DNA of 64,000 nucleotides from Microdochium bolleyi (taxonomy: Eukaryota; Ascomycota; Sordariomycetes; Xylariales; Microdochiaceae). The notes under the pieces are model-generated. The model made no database searches and was not told the origin of the DNA. It worked only from the letters and a program-made list of their open reading frames with translations. Location of the stretch: positions 1,550,001 to 1,614,000 of the forward strand of contig KQ964248.1 in NCBI GenBank assembly GCA_001566295.1. Reading direction: 5' to 3'. Shown piece after piece: positions 34,235 through 46,951 of the stretch. The number at the start of each line of letters is the position of its first letter. Position 1 is the first letter of the stretch. A program made the translations under genes and the position numbers.

Positions 34235-37200
34235 TCAACCGCCCCTGTAGGGCGGATCGGCTTCCATATCCATCAGATCCGGGGTCGTGCCTCTCGAGCT
34301 CCGACCAGCGTGCTGCATCACGAATCCCAGGCCACCACCGCTACCACGTTCCTGCATCTCAGGCCCGGCATCCGGAGCCGCAGTTTCTGGCGCTGTTCCT
34401 GTCGCCATGCCTGCTGGGCCGGTCGCTTCTGTGTGCGTAGCCGTCGGCATCGTCCAGTCCGCATCGTTATCAAAGTCAGCCCCCGGCGCCTGTGAGCTGT
34501 GTTCGAAAGCGTCGAATTTTGAGTACTCTGCGTCCGACGCCACATGTAGCGGCGGGGTGTCGATCTCGTAGCCGTCAGCATTACTGTCGGTAAAGGTCAG
34601 ATCTACATCGTCGAGCTCGTCCCTCAAGCTGCCATTTGTGGCTACAGACGAGCTGGTCGTATGTTTGCGCTTAGAGTGACCAAGCATGCCAGCTTGGTTG
34701 AGGTTCTCCTCGGTGGGTCCTTGGACTGGTGGTCGTGGCGGAGGATGGGGTGGTTGCTCTTGGGATTCCTCGCGCGAAAGCTCGGCTTGGAACGAGCGGT
34801 TGTCGGCTTTCACAAAACGCTGAAGCGGTTTTAGCACGATCCAGTAGATGATGGCGAGCCGCAACTTACACGAAGGGCATCCGACAGGGGCATTGCATCG
34901 GCCTGCATTGCTGCTTCCGTGGCGTAGACGAGCAGCGGATACCTAGACTCCGTGCCTGCCGCCTGCAGCACCTCCTCCGCAGTCGCTTTCTAGAGTTTTG
35001 CCGAACTATCAGTGACATTGTTCGGTTACGGTCAAGGGACATATGGTGTCGGCTTACCTCGACTGTCGCTGGCGTGACGTCATTTGTAGGCGCAACGATC
35101 TTCCACCATTGATCTTTACTCGCAGCTTGCGTGTCATCGACCTGGATGAGATCGTCCGGCTCCCGCACGCACGTATAGGACAGCTCGGGCGTGAGCGCCA
35201 CGCCACGGAGCAGATATTTATGCGTAGGGTTCCAGTATTCTGGATGATAAGCCTCTGGCTGCGAGCTGAAGACAAACTCGGCATCGTCCGCTTCAGTTTC
35301 CTGGCACGTGAGACGCTTGCCCACCGCTCTCAGAAGCTTGTGGTACTCTGCTCTCCTTTCCTCACAAACTGTGAAATTGAGACCAGAGAATTAGCGCGAA
35401 CAGTATAAGAACTGGCAAAAGGCATGACTTACCCGCGAGGGCTTCCTTCACCTGGTCGACTTCAGCTTGGAGAGTCTGCACCATGGTCTGGAGCTCCTGC
35501 CGCCTCTCTTCTTCCTGCTCTGTGTAGTTGGCAGGGCCTGTCCAGGTATGAACAAGCTTGATGTCCTCGATCGTATAGGGATTACCCTCTTCGGTCCACT
35601 GCTTGTCGAAATGCCTCCACTGTACGTCCTTGTTTAATCGATCAAGCAGATATTCCGCGTGCTTGATGGCTTTCTCGTTACATTCCTGGATCGTGTGCGG
35701 GTGTGGTAGCCACTGGAAGTCTTGGCAGCCACCCTTGCCTGGACATCGTGTCCGCTGAGCTTCCCACGCCGCCAGCTTTTGCAAGCCGTTCCTCTTAATC
35801 TCAAAGATCTGCCTCTGTAAATGCAGCGCGGTTTCTTGGCGATCTTCCAGATACCGGTCGGCGTAGAAAATCTCCGGAATCTCTATAGGCGACGTGAGTC
35901 CTGCACCGTTCAGGCGCATTGTGAGGATCTCGGATGGCTTCATGAGGACAGCCATGTTCGAGTTTTCGGGGAAGGTGTGGTCCGATGACAGCGCGTGCGT
36001 CCACATAAGCTGGTCGAGCGCGTCGTAGAGGGTCTTCACCCACGAGTACTGCTCGTGGTCTATTCGAACATCCAGGAGCGCAAAGTCTATAGGTTCGCCT
36101 TCGCTGCTACTGCTATCCTCGCTGTGATCGTCGAGTTCGATGGGTACTACCCGCCCCCTGACCATCATAGGACTCATATCGAAGTCCTGGTTGTTTTCTG
36201 CATCGCCAGCCATGTCGCTCATCGCAATGAGAAGTTTTTCCTCCATGTCGTTCCACGAGTAAGTCTGGTAAGCTGGCGACTCAAACAGTGAGTCAACTCT
36301 TACGAATGCACGATCCGAGCTGTCCATGAACGCCATGAGACGATGCAACTCCTCGTGGAATGCAGGGCGTGCTTCGGCGTCCGTCAAGTGCTCGCCGACC
36401 TGCAGCTTGATCAGGTTCTCTGGCTTCAATATCGGTCTTCCTTTCCACCATTCTGTGTTGTGGCCATAGGTTGTCGCGGGTGGTCCACATTTGAGGAGCA
36501 TGTTCCGGACAAGAGGTATCTTGTGATAGATGGAGAGCATCGCACCCAAGCGGCAATCGATGCGTGGGCATTCGCGTACAAACGCGGGCACACCTGGCTG
36601 TCGCTTCCGCCCGGACGGAGGTATCTCTGTTTCGACCGCTGCCGTGGCAGGACCCGCAGGCACCATCGCCCACTGCTCGACATCGTAATCTGGACGGTTG
36701 GCTGGACCAAAGTGCGTAGCATTCGTGGTGCTGTCAATCACCCCGGCCTCCTGAGGAGCGACGCCGGACTCCGCGGCGGATTCCGCAAGAGCTCGTTGAA
36801 GGTCGGCATCTTCTTGTGCAAGGTTCGACGGCGCACCTGCAGCAGACAACCAGAATGTTAGCTTCGCCTCGGTCATATGACGGCACCGGCCGAAGTGGAT
36901 GTGTAGCATAGTACCACTGACCCAGAGGAGACCGGTTATTCGTGCGCGATGGCGGGCGGGTAGGAGCCGCGCTTCCATGGTCGAAGAAGCTACCTACAGG
37001 AACCTGATCCGGACCCTGGATGTTGAATGCTTCGCAGTAACTAGCTGTCAGCAGAGGTTCTGGTGGTCGGAGTAAAACCCTTGTAAAGGTGTTTCCTCAC
37101 AGATGCCAGCATTGTTTCCGCCCTCGCCATCTCGATCCAGACCGAACTGCGACTCGTCATACTTGTACTAGAAAAATCCGTATCAGCAGCCCGAACCCAT

Positions 37201-37465
37201 CCACCTTATGCTTCCACTCGTTGGGGTCGAAGGCACCTTTGTACTGTCCGGATCGGTAAAGAATTCGTCTAGCGCGCGTTCGCCATCGTTGTTGTTCGCC
37301 TGTGAGGATCATGAGAGTCTCGGGTTAGCATCGTGGCGGGGCGGTGACAAGCTGTAGGCTCTCGGGACTCACCTTGAGGCGGGCGATAGCTTCTGGTCGC
37401 GAAAGGCCGGTGGCCTCGCAGAGGAACGAGATGACGTCCTCGGGCGGCTCGCCGGCAGCCGCCAT
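34235..37465 (-). CDS. UBA/UIM protein with degenerate USP-like domain
   Basis: Eight exons: 37373-37465, 37237-37299, 37101-37167, 36922-37029, 35433-36836, 35058-35368, 34870-34989 and 34235-34819, giving 916 aa. A UBA-like helix bundle at 8-46 (PEDVISFLCEATGLSRPEAIARLK) is followed by SFNIQGPDQ. A ubiquitin-interacting motif lies at about 118-132 (EDADLQRALAESAAESG). A long region then resembles the USP25/28 peptidase fold. The Cys box survives as RIDCRLGAMLSIYHKIPLVR with C205. The usual GHY of the His box is replaced near YLLRGVALTPELSYT, so catalysis is doubtful. The C-terminus is acidic and Ser/Thr-rich. Fungal relatives are annotated only as ubiquitin-interaction proteins. It probably binds ubiquitin chains, which is inference. 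It lies about 0.95 kb downstream of CDC34 on the same strand. Confidence 0.82.
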
Positions 37466-38412
37466 GTCTCGAGCAGTCCCGTCCTCAGGACTTGCGTGGT
37501 AACCGGCGACCACTTGTGGCGATCATGAGACAGCACAGAACGAGGCGCACGAAGTTGTCGCTGAGGTGGGCTTTCGGGGCTGCTGTGAGGAGACGGTTGC
37601 GACTTGCGGGCAATAACACAAGAGAGTCGGAGGTTAGCGTGTGGGGGAGCTTCCTTGCGATCAAGGTCCACCTCTCTAATTGCTTGGCGGCAACGCAACA
37701 AACGGACCACATGCCCCGGCATGTACGACAAGAGATGGTACAGAGCTTCGAATTCGGAGAGACCACTAAGGAAACCTATTAAGCACGCTATGGTCGTATG
37801 TTTTAAGAAAATCTCAGTGCATTCGCAGAAGTGTGGGCAATGTTGGCAGATCCTCATAGGCAGCCGTCAAAGTGAACCTTGAAGGAACGAACGCTTGAAA
37901 GACGTCAAGATATCCTAAAGACGGACAAAGCTTCACTTGCGAAGAATCTCGACATCCTATGCATGTTCGTTCTTCTGCGCTTCAGGTTGATATATGTCTA
38001 TTTCTGTGTTCTTGTGGCTTGTGCAACTGGCATTGGCATGACCATTACTAATATACTTTCACGCAGCTCTTGCCCGCTTGCGTGGATGGCGCATTCGAGA
38101 ATTCGATATGTCCTGGTCCTGCTTGCTTAAAATCATCACTCTCCCTGTGATCCTACCCACGTCTTCCGAACTCCACGCGCCCTCAATTCCCGAAAGCGCC
38201 GAAGCTGTGTGTAGAGACGCCCTGATCCAATCGAACGAAAATGGCAAACTCCTGGTTTGTAAATGCAGCAGACGAAATCAAATGATCAACGCGGACCGAC
38301 GCTATGCAAGGATACGCGAAACGATAATGAAAAGTCGAACGCACCGAGCGGGACGACGGAGCAGGCCGTGGCCTGCACGGCCAGGAGCCTGTCCAGTCGC
38401 CGCCGCGGGCGT
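37466..38412. other. spacer between UBA/UIM gene and CDC34
   Basis: Promoter of the UBA/UIM gene and CDC34 3' flank, with an AT-rich part around 37940-38060. No gene seen. Confidence 0.7.
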
Positions 38413-39257
38413 CTAGTTCTTGTCGTCGTCGCTGTCATCCTCTGCGTCATCGTCGAAGTCCGCCATGTCATCCGTGTCGCTACCACCGAAGTCGAGCTCA
38501 TCCTCGCTCTCTGCCCAGAATTCAGCATCATCGTCCGTTGACTTGGGTGGCGGCGGGGGCTCGAGTGTGGTGGGCATAACAAAGTCGGAAGGGATGTCGC
38601 CTTTCGACTTTTCGACCGTCTCTTTGGCACGCTTATCGTAGGTCGGCCGATCGTCTCGGTAGCAAACACTCGCGTCGACATTTGCTGGCGAGTTGATCTC
38701 GGGATCGTCCAAGAGGAGTAGTACAGACCTCAGTACCGACTCAACGCCCTGTAGCGGTGACCAGCGCTCACTGGCTTGTTCGCCGGATGTGATGTCGTCG
38801 CCGGGGTTGTGCAATATGGAGATGCAGAGTTTGCCGTCGGGGTAGATGTTCGGGTGGTAGATAGGAAGCAAGAAGCGGAATGTTGGCGGCTGGTAGGGGT
38901 ATTCTTCGGTGAAAGTCATCTCGGCCTGTTTATGATGGCGGTCAGCTTTGGGCCATGCGTAGACGAAGCATCGAGTCCGACGTCACAAGCCACCAGTCTC
39001 TACATACCTTGAAGTAGCCGCCGTTGAAGACGCTTTCAGAGTTAACGACAACCAAGCCGAGCCGCCACTTGAGAATGTTGCCGTTCACAAGCTGTGAAGA
39101 GATGTCAGCCCGGTATCACAGGAGAGAGTCATGCCCGTATCGTGTCTCGATCTGATAGGGTGCAACTGACGTCAATGTTGACCCATTTCTCCTTTGCCAG
39201 CGTTTGCATCTCGGACATGAGCCGGTGCTTGGCACCACCGTTAGCGTGCCGCGACAT
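38413..39257 (-). CDS. cdc34: ubiquitin-conjugating enzyme E2, Cdc34 type
   Basis: Three exons: 39171-39257, 39008-39091 and 38413-38925, giving 227 aa. The catalytic Cys91 sits in HPNIYPDGKLCISILH. The acidic loop typical of Cdc34/UBE2R follows (PGDDITSGEQASERWSP), and the tail of about 50 residues is rich in Asp and Glu. Cdc34 charges SCF ubiquitin ligases, and both the loop and the acidic tail bind cullin and speed chain building. Intron phases are all 0. The first exon encodes the N-terminal helix (MSRHANGGAKHRLMSEM). All family features are intact, so identification is firm. Confidence 0.95.
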
Positions 39258-41996
39258 CGTGCTGTAGTCCTATTGTGCTGGTGATCGAAATGTAGGGCGG
39301 TGCCGTGTGTCGACCGTGCGAACTGTGGTGCTGGCTGGGATTGGACTTGTTGGCAGGCGAGAATCGAGTTCGAGAGAAAGCGCTGGGCTGGGACTGACGA
39401 AGACCGGAACCAGGTCCAACCGAGGATCGATCAGAATGACAAGAAGTCTCGCAGGCCGCTGCAGGCTGCCTCTATCCTAGGCGAAAGAAATAGAAGCTCC
39501 TCCGAGGCAAATGGGCGTGGGCGACGAGTGACGTGACGGTGGTTGTTGGTTTCGGGAGGGAGGATCTTGGGGTTGGCCGTGGTGCGGGCTAGGCGCCCTG
39601 TTATAAGACCCGAGGCCGTTCGCGGCGGCGGCGGCGGCGGCGGCGCTGGTGGCCACGAGCCAGGGTCGAGTGGTCCTGGTCTCCAGGGCTTGCTTTTGGT
39701 GTCAAAGTTGCACCTGCCGCGAGCCACCAGGCCGGCGCCGCCGCCAACAGGGCGTGGCCTGGCTCGCAGTCGGCCAGGCGGGTGTCCGTCACCACAAAGC
39801 CGTCCACAAGGGTCACAAGACCCTTTTCTTTTCATTTGCTCAACATCACCTTGCAGGCAGGCTTCTTTGGCTCTGGCGGGGCACCGACTGGTTCTCTTGA
39901 CCACAAGTCAATGCCCATCTGGGCTGTCAAGCGCAGCGGTGAGAAGTGGTTGGGCTGAGCTCATGGCAGGCAGCCTGCATGCTTCCGTTGTCAAAGTCGG
40001 TCAGGACTCCAGCATAACCAAGTCGTGGTGGTCATTGGTGTCACGTCATTAGCTCTATTAGCGACCCGAGTGCCTCGGTGGCCGCCGCAGACATTTTTAC
40101 GCACTCGCCGCCTCCGCGTCTTGTCCTGACTCATGCTGACACTGGCCAGGTCTGCAACGTGGAGGAGTGTCTGGTTCTGCGTGGATTTCTCAGCAGCATT
40201 GTTCGAAACAGTGCCCCAGATTCGAGGATGTGATGCTCAATTTGGAGGTCTCGAGTCACCCGACGACCTCTCACACTGGGCAATCTCGTCCCCTTCTGCG
40301 TTTGCGATGCACATTCGTGGCGGCAGTGGGTTGCCTGTATGTGCTTGATGCCCGACAACCGCCAACAATGTGAATGTCTGCCCGTCAAGACGCAGACTCA
40401 AACCTGCAGCTCCGCACTGCACAGTATTGCCTAAACCCCACGAAGTTCGAAGCCATTGTGGGCCAGCTGGCTGTGCCTGAGGGCGGCAGCACCGAGGGTC
40501 GCTCGGGTCGCAGTCTGACCCAGCTGGCGGCCGTCGGGTTCCTGCTGCACCACGTCGGCGTGCCGCTTCCATCTCGAGGACGCTGACCCGGCCGTCACAC
40601 TTCGTGAAGCGCTTGCAGCCCGGTCTGTGAGAGAGGCACGGCGACATGAATGAGTCCACGGAGTCCGAGACTTTCTGACGTCTACAGCTACCACAACGCC
40701 TTGGAACCAATCTGAAGCGCATACTGGCGCTCGATCTTGCGGGGACCATGCTTCCGCTACACTCACGTGCTGGTCTCGTCTTGTCAAATCTGGTCTGCCG
40801 CAGGGCGGAAGCTTCCTCTACAAGTCAACACTGGCGCATGGTGGGAAGTCTCGAGTATCGAGCTGTCTCGTCGCAGGAGAAGCGGCCTGACACACTGCGC
40901 AGCCTGTGCGACGTGATGGAAGTCTGGAATCACTGGTTCTCGCGTCTCACGGGATACTGCCCCCGCAGGGATGCGTCCTCGGCCGGACACGACTGGCCAG
41001 GCACGCCCAGGCGTGCACCACACAGTCAGCGCCGTGCTTGGCTGCGCCCGATGGAAGGGATGCCATTAAAGTGCACTGTGACACGGCGCTCACACGGGCC
41101 TTTTGTCAAGACCTTAGTATGCTCACGCCCCGTGTGTGCACAGAGTGCTCCGGGCCGGCCCACCTGGCCCAGCTCACAGGCGGAGAGGATTGGACTGGCA
41201 CGCCTGGCTGGTCGGCTGGCCCACGCCCACTCATCCGACCCTCCCACTCCCTGCTCATCAGTGCCCGCCCGCTTGCCCCCATCCGTTGCGCTGCGCTGCT
41301 CTCCGCCTCTGCCCATCTTCTGCCTGGCCCAGCCAGCTCATCTCACCTGACTGCCACATGGTCGGGGCGCCATTTCCATCACTCCTGCAACTCCTCATCT
41401 CGCCCTGGCTGCCCACGACATTCATCGGCCAGCAGCATCTCGACACCGCCAAGCGACAGGCACGAAGACCTCTTCGACTCCGAGAAGCAGTCGCGCATTC
41501 CTCTGCCGGCCCCTTACTCCCGTCTCGGCTCGAGCGATCCGCCACACGACGCCCGACTGCATGCTGGCGGCCATCTCCGACTACCAAAGACCACCGCAGC
41601 CGGTCGGCGGTTCGGTGCGAGTCGCCACCAACTGAAGCACAGCTCATCGGCTTCTGCTCTCTGCATCGTCGTCTCACGACATCAGCTTCGACCTCGCCGT
41701 CGCTTTTTTCCAGCAGCGCGACTTTCGAAGCCGGCTTCCCAGGTGGTTGCAATTACCAAGTTTTCCGACCCTTTCACTAGGTGCCAGAATCCGGTTTGCT
41801 CAATTACCGTCTTCATCCCAGTCTCAACAGCACAACGCGCGTTCAACCAGTCGCATCGTCGTTTTTTTACTGCTTAATCCGAATCGCCTGAGCTGTTCGC
41901 TGTTTGCGTGGACTGCTTGTCGCTTGACTACCATCACTCGTTCAATCACTCCTGACGACCCCTGCTTTCCCCGTGCGTTTTTCGCCAACGGCAAAC
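39258..41996. other. 2.7-kb divergent region CDC34 / MED19
   Basis: The promoters of two divergent genes. It contains a (GCG)-rich run near 39621-39645 and a pyrimidine-rich stretch from about 41640 to 41990 that looks like the MED19 5' UTR. Long open frames around 40750-41880 overlap in several frames and show no domain, as expected for GC-rich DNA. No supported gene. Confidence 0.6.
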
Positions 41997-43105
41997 ATGT
42001 CCTTCAATCCTCAAACACCACAAAGTCCGTCGCAATTCTCACCGAGTACTGTCGAACACTCGCACAGCATAAGCTCCTCAATGGCGTCCACTGCGACCAC
42101 GCTGCCGACTCCTGCTCACTCCATCAACGGAACCACTGCTTCTGACCATCACGACGCCGCCATGGTCGACGACTTCACCCTCAAGCGAAAGCGCACCGAT
42201 CACGATGTCGGCCTGTCAGAGAAGAAAGCCTACCTCGAGGATCCTCGCAAACTGGGTATTGAAGACCTACATCTCGATGTCGGCGAGAAGTATCTACTTT
42301 GCAGAACTCGTAAGGCTCCCATCTGCAACCTCTTTACATCCGCAGCTTGGCATCTAGACCTATCCCATTGCGGAGTCGGTCGTCGAGAGGCCCAGCCTCT
42401 TGCCGCACAAGTTTCTTGTTTCTGGTGATATGTTACCCTAGGACATCCTTTGGTTGACACTGCTCTCGTTTAGCTCATTCCGTGGCATACCCAAGCATGT
42501 GTGACGATCTCTTTGAGGTGTTCAACCTCACAGGTATCGCTGCCGACTATGCTCGTGTCAAACCGAATGGCGAGAAGAACGCTCTGCGCAAAACATACAA
42601 AGGGCAGATGAAGCAGCTTGGTGTCAATGGACACTTCGACAGCACGAGGAAGGAGGTCGATGACCCCACTGGTTTCTTTGCCATGATCAACCTTCCCGAG
42701 ACGGAGTGGCACGCCTTCTCGGTTCAAGGCAAGGAGATCGAGAAGGGTTTCTCGGACATAATCCTTCAGTCTGCGCTCAGCAAAGCCACCGTGATGGCCA
42801 AAGGACCCATCCCTAAGGGTGTCTGGGATAGCGCCGTTCTGGGGGATCTCGCTCCAAGCAATGTGCAGAAGAAGCCGGGTTCGAAAGCTCCCGCGACTCC
42901 AGCCATGTCAGCACAGCCCACAACCGCCAAATCGGCCGGCATGGACGCCGCTCAAATTGAGCGTCTGAGACGAAATGGCAAGAAGCGCAGCTATCAAGAC
43001 AGCAGTTTCGAGGGCTACAGCGAATCTTTTCCCGAGGATGAGGGTGGCTACTCAACGGGGGGCGACGACCGGTCGAACCTCTTGAAGCGACGCAAGAAGA
43101 TATAG
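41997..43105 (+). CDS. med19: Mediator subunit 19 (Rox3)
   Basis: Two exons, 41997-42309 and 42474-43105, giving 314 aa. Med19 belongs to the head/hook side of Mediator and helps link activators to RNA polymerase II. Fungal family blocks are present: DDFTLKRKRT, LGIEDLHLDVGEKYLLCRT, DDLFEVFNLTGIAADYAR, KPNGEKNALRKTYKGQMK and AKGPIPKGVWDSAVLGDL. The C-terminus is Lys/Arg-rich (KKRSYQDSS, LLKRRKKI), typical for the subunit and a likely nuclear signal. The intron runs from GTAAGG to CGTTTAG and splits the CRT-PHS region. The N-terminal 50 residues are Ser/Thr/Pro-rich. Confidence 0.93.
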
Positions 43106-43490
43106 TTCATCTCGCACAGCGGCCGCTGACGCCGTCGTCGTTATTGACGGTTTCACCATTTTCTAACAACAACGGACACGCCCTTGATGATACCTGAGAG
43201 CCCCCAGTACACCGTCTCTGGCACGGGTAACCCCTTGCCAACCCTTGCCAACGCACAGCCTCCTGCACAGGCTCCGGTCTTTTCTGCACCGCTGGCTTTG
43301 TGCACCATCTTTCCACTATTCTTGATTTCAGCGAGGCGTTTGGATGGGTCCGGTTGATTTTTATTTTTTATTACGCATGCTCCACGAAGCACAGGGGTCA
43401 CTGCCCAAAAAGTCACTTGTTTTTGTACTATCCTGAATACATGCGCGGAAGGACAGCAAGTATGATGTATACTTATGCTTCACAGACGAT

Positions 43491-43787
43491 TTAAGTTTTG
43501 ATACCACTAAATACAGCGAAGAAGATCCTTGAAAGTGTCTTGCTACATTGGTCGTGTGCATCCTGACAAGCTGGCTGGAGCCACATCTTTCCATCGATCT
43601 CAATCCATTCTTGGTATTTTAAGTCCTGGACATCCGCGAAGTCGACCTTGCTTCCGGCATCAAGACCTCCTACGACGAGAGCCACAGAGGTGGCTTTAGT
43701 ATGTGGTGCTCGGTTTCCGTGAAGTGTGCGCAGCCAGTCTAAGGAAATGCACACGGCCACCGCGCCTGTATGGTATCCGATCTAGAC
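43491..43787 (-). other. possible orphan exon or gene remnant
   Basis: An open frame preceded by a TCTAG acceptor-like site reads IGYHTGAVAVCISLDWL, then VALVVGGLDAGSKVDF and WIEIDGKMWLQPACQDA, and stops at 43491. Composition is protein-like, but there is no ATG, upstream exon or recognised domain. It could be the last exon of an unmodelled gene, a degraded copy or chance. Confidence 0.25.
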
Positions 43788-43939
43788 TTGTGTGTGCCGC
43801 CCTTCATGTGCGATGCTGACGAATGATTCACTCGCTGTTGTGCAGCATCATCGTTGGTTGTGCTTAGCCTGGCAGGCCACACCAGTACTGGGTCAGGCGG
43901 GGGAGATGATCATCAAGGTTGGTGCGAGGCGCAGCTGCT

Positions 43940-43956
43940 GTACTTACCTTAAGTAC
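43940..43956. repeat. inverted repeat GTACTTA-3-TAAGTAC
   Basis: Perfect 7-bp arms with a CCT spacer, 0.6 kb upstream of the hydrolase ATG. It resembles the CCTTAAGG-centred palindrome upstream of DUG3. Confidence 0.75.
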
Positions 43957-44554
43957 CTTGCGCAACCACATTGGGATTCCACGTCTGATTGTTGGTGCCT
44001 GGATAGCGGGTGCTGCTTCCCTAGATCTGCGCGAACCCCGAACCCCAGCCGACAAATTGACAGGCCGTTAAGCCTTCAGCTGCGCATCCTTGGTGGGCCC
44101 CACGTCGTCACTCCTGCCCGGGGTGCACCCCTCTCCTCTCGACGCATCCTCAACCAAGTTTCCGTCCCTTTGCGAGGTTTATTTCTATCGTATCATTTCG
44201 TCTTTCGCATAGTTTGTACTGCAGGCGTAGCGTCTCGTCCGGCTCGCAACAACACCTCCCACGACGCATGTCCACCCGTCCCGAGAGACGGCGTATATCT
44301 TGGTTGCCCCGCATTGTTCGTCGCCCGCATCCTGGACACCAGAGCGCTTACTCTTTATACGCGGACACGACCTTACTCAACCCTACAACTGCTTCGTACT
44401 GCCGAGGACGTCTAGTACCAGCTTCTGTTGTCTCGGAGAGCGCCTTTTGGTCTTCATGTCGCATGTCCACGGTTCGAACACTCTTGTGATAGCTTAATCC
44501 TAAGCTCGCAAGCAAGGTTTAGACTTCAATACTCATTGTCCGGCCGTCTCAACA

Positions 44555-46951
44555 ATGGCAGGCGTCGCATCATCCAGCCGCAGCTCCTTGGAGGTGCCAG
44601 ATGGTCGGGACTGGAGCCAACGCCCAGGAAGCCACACATTGTCAGCATCGGGACCGCATACCGGAGGATTATACAGCGCTGCTGACCCGCGTTCATCTTC
44701 TGCGCAATCGCTCGTGCCTTCGCTCCCAGAGTATGAAGAGTTCGCCAGGCGGAAGCTCCTGCTTGTCTATGTCCACGGGTTCATGGGCAACGACACGTCC
44801 TTCCAGTCATTCCCGCTGCACGTTCATCGGTTTCTTAAGGAGGCTCTTGCTGAGACGCACGTCATCCACTCCAAGATCTATCCACGGTACAAGACGTACA
44901 AGGCAATCGAGGTCGCTCGCGACAACTTCAGCCGCTGGCTCGAGCCTCATGAGTCGCCCACCACCGATGTCATTTTGGTTGGGCATTCGATGGGCGGCCT
45001 CCTGGCTGCTGAAGTAGTTCTCATGGTGAGCATATAGACGAGGAGCAGAACCTCTGCAACGCGGTGGCGTGGCTTGAGTGCTAACCCAGCAACATAGCCC
45101 GGCCAACGGCAACAAGAAACCTACTTCAAACATCGCATAATCGGTGCAGTCCATTTGGACTCTCCTATCTTGGGACTCCATCCTGGAATTGTTGTGTCCG
45201 GAATATCAAGCTTGTTCCGGCCAAAACCAGAAAAGCCTGGTTCCCCGGCTGGCCCTGGTGCAGAGCTCGGCGCAGGTCCTAGCGAGACAAGTGTTCTTTC
45301 TCCCACACAATCGCTATACTCTGAGAACTCGTTCGATTCGCAGACAACAGCCGCCTCGAGTGTCGTGCCCGGCCTCGTCGGCGCGCGGACTATGGATCCA
45401 AACTTCGACCCAAGCTTTCCCAACGACGTACGACTCAAGGACCGGAGCTGGTGGAAGAATGTCGTGCATTTCGCCAAGAAGCACAGTTCCGAAGGACTGG
45501 TTGATGCCGCGACCAAGCACATCATGTCGCATCTCGAGTTCGGCAGCTGCCTAATGGACTTTGGCGGCCTCAAGAGCCGCTACGAGAACGTTCGCAAGCT
45601 CGAGGACATTGACGACATCAAGAACTATGGATTCCCGCATGTACCGCCACAAGTGCGCTTCGTGCAGTATTATACTGTCTGTTATGGGTTCCCCAAGGTG
45701 CCGAAGACGCCCAGAGAGGAGGCCCGTCCGCGACTGGGTGAGACGCAGCAGAGCATCGACGCGATCGTGGGCTCAGACGTGGTGGAGAGGCCTGGCACAC
45801 CGCGGAGGTCGGTGGAGGGAACAGGTGACAGCACACTGAATGTGGCTGAGAAGCACACTGTACCTGAGAGTCGATCGCCATCCCGGGGTTCTGTGAACTC
45901 TCGGTCGGGTTCCGAGCTCGAGATGCTGGAGCCAGAGCCGATGCCCGAGGAGGAGCCAACCGTAGCAGACAAGAACCCTCAGGCGAGGGACGAGAAGCGT
46001 GACGAGGGAGCCTCCAATGCAGGAATCCAGAGCTCTGCTTCATCAATCATTGAGCAACCCGGCGACAGTTCCTTTGGGACAGAGAAGGACCATTACAGCG
46101 ATGAGAAGTCAAGTCCGAGCCCGCCAAGGATCATGAAGGAATCGGCCACCGGCACGCTGACCGATCTGACCGCTGCAACGTCAACTTTGTCACTAGACCT
46201 CCCTGCGATCCCTGAGCCTCCCACAGCACCGACGCTGCCGGACCTGGAGAAGTTCACAGACAAGGACGCGCGGAAGCTGGCAGAAAAGGAGTCAAAAAGA
46301 CTGCTCAAAGCCTACGAGCAAGCCGTGAAGGACCGTAACAAGGCCATTAAAGAGCGCGACAAGATCATCGAGAAGCGCCAGAAGAAGCTGGCCCAGGAGG
46401 CCGAACGGCGCGAGAAGGAGGCACAGAAGCAGGCCAAGCAGGCCGAGAAGCAGAGGCAGAAGGACGAGGTCGAGGAGGCAAAGAAGGCGGCCGAGGCTAA
46501 AGCCATTGCTGATGCTGACGATGTTGCGCAAAGCGCTGGCGCTGCTGCCGCTGCCACGACGACGACGGCTGATGGGCAGTTGACCCAGCAGCAGTCTAGT
46601 ACTTCGTCCCAGGCAGCTCCTTCACAGCCCACATCCCCAGTAGCTTCCCCAGAACCTGCAGACGGCGTGAGATCGACTTCGCCGACAACAGCAGATGGCG
46701 GTAACAGCAAGCCTCCAAAGAAGCTCAAGGAGCGCAAGTTCATCAATATGCCGAGCAGGGTCAACGGCCAGCCCGATCCCACGTGGGTCAAGATCTTTAT
46801 GAAGGACATGGACGAGACGGCCGCGCACACGAGCCTGTTCTTCCTGGGTGACCACTACGAGAAGCTGGTCGGTGAGGTCGGCGCTCTTGTCACGCAGTGG
46901 GTGCAGGATGATTTGACGAAGAAGGCTATCATGGGATTGAGCGTGGACTGA
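44555..46951 (+). CDS. alpha/beta hydrolase with long charged tail
   Basis: Two exons, 44555-45025 and 45098-46951, giving 774 aa. The N-terminal third is a serine hydrolase: LLLVYVHGFMGND supplies the oxyanion side, and GHSMGG at 143-148 holds nucleophile Ser145. AVHLDSPILGLHPG follows across the intron. This arrangement is close to DUF676/lipase-like fungal hydrolases. Residues 300-540 are Ser/Pro/Glu-rich and probably disordered. A Lys/Glu/Ala-rich helix covers about 544-628 (KAIKERDKIIEKRQKKLAQEAERREK), and a conserved-looking end contains DPTWVKIFMKDMDE. No signal peptide or membrane span is evident. Substrate is unknown. The intron has a GCTAAC branch site and is in phase 0. Confidence 0.82.

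Larger units (their letters stand above)
43106..44554. other. spacer between MED19 and hydrolase gene
   Basis: MED19 3' flank and promoter of the alpha/beta hydrolase gene. It includes an inverted repeat at 43940-43956 and a possible minus-strand exon at 43491-43787, listed separately. No other gene seen. Confidence 0.6.

Noticed and set aside
40748..41877. Overlapping plus-strand frames up to 323 codons
   Set aside because: Several frames are open at once in GC-rich DNA, with low-complexity Ser/Pro/Arg/His composition and no domain.
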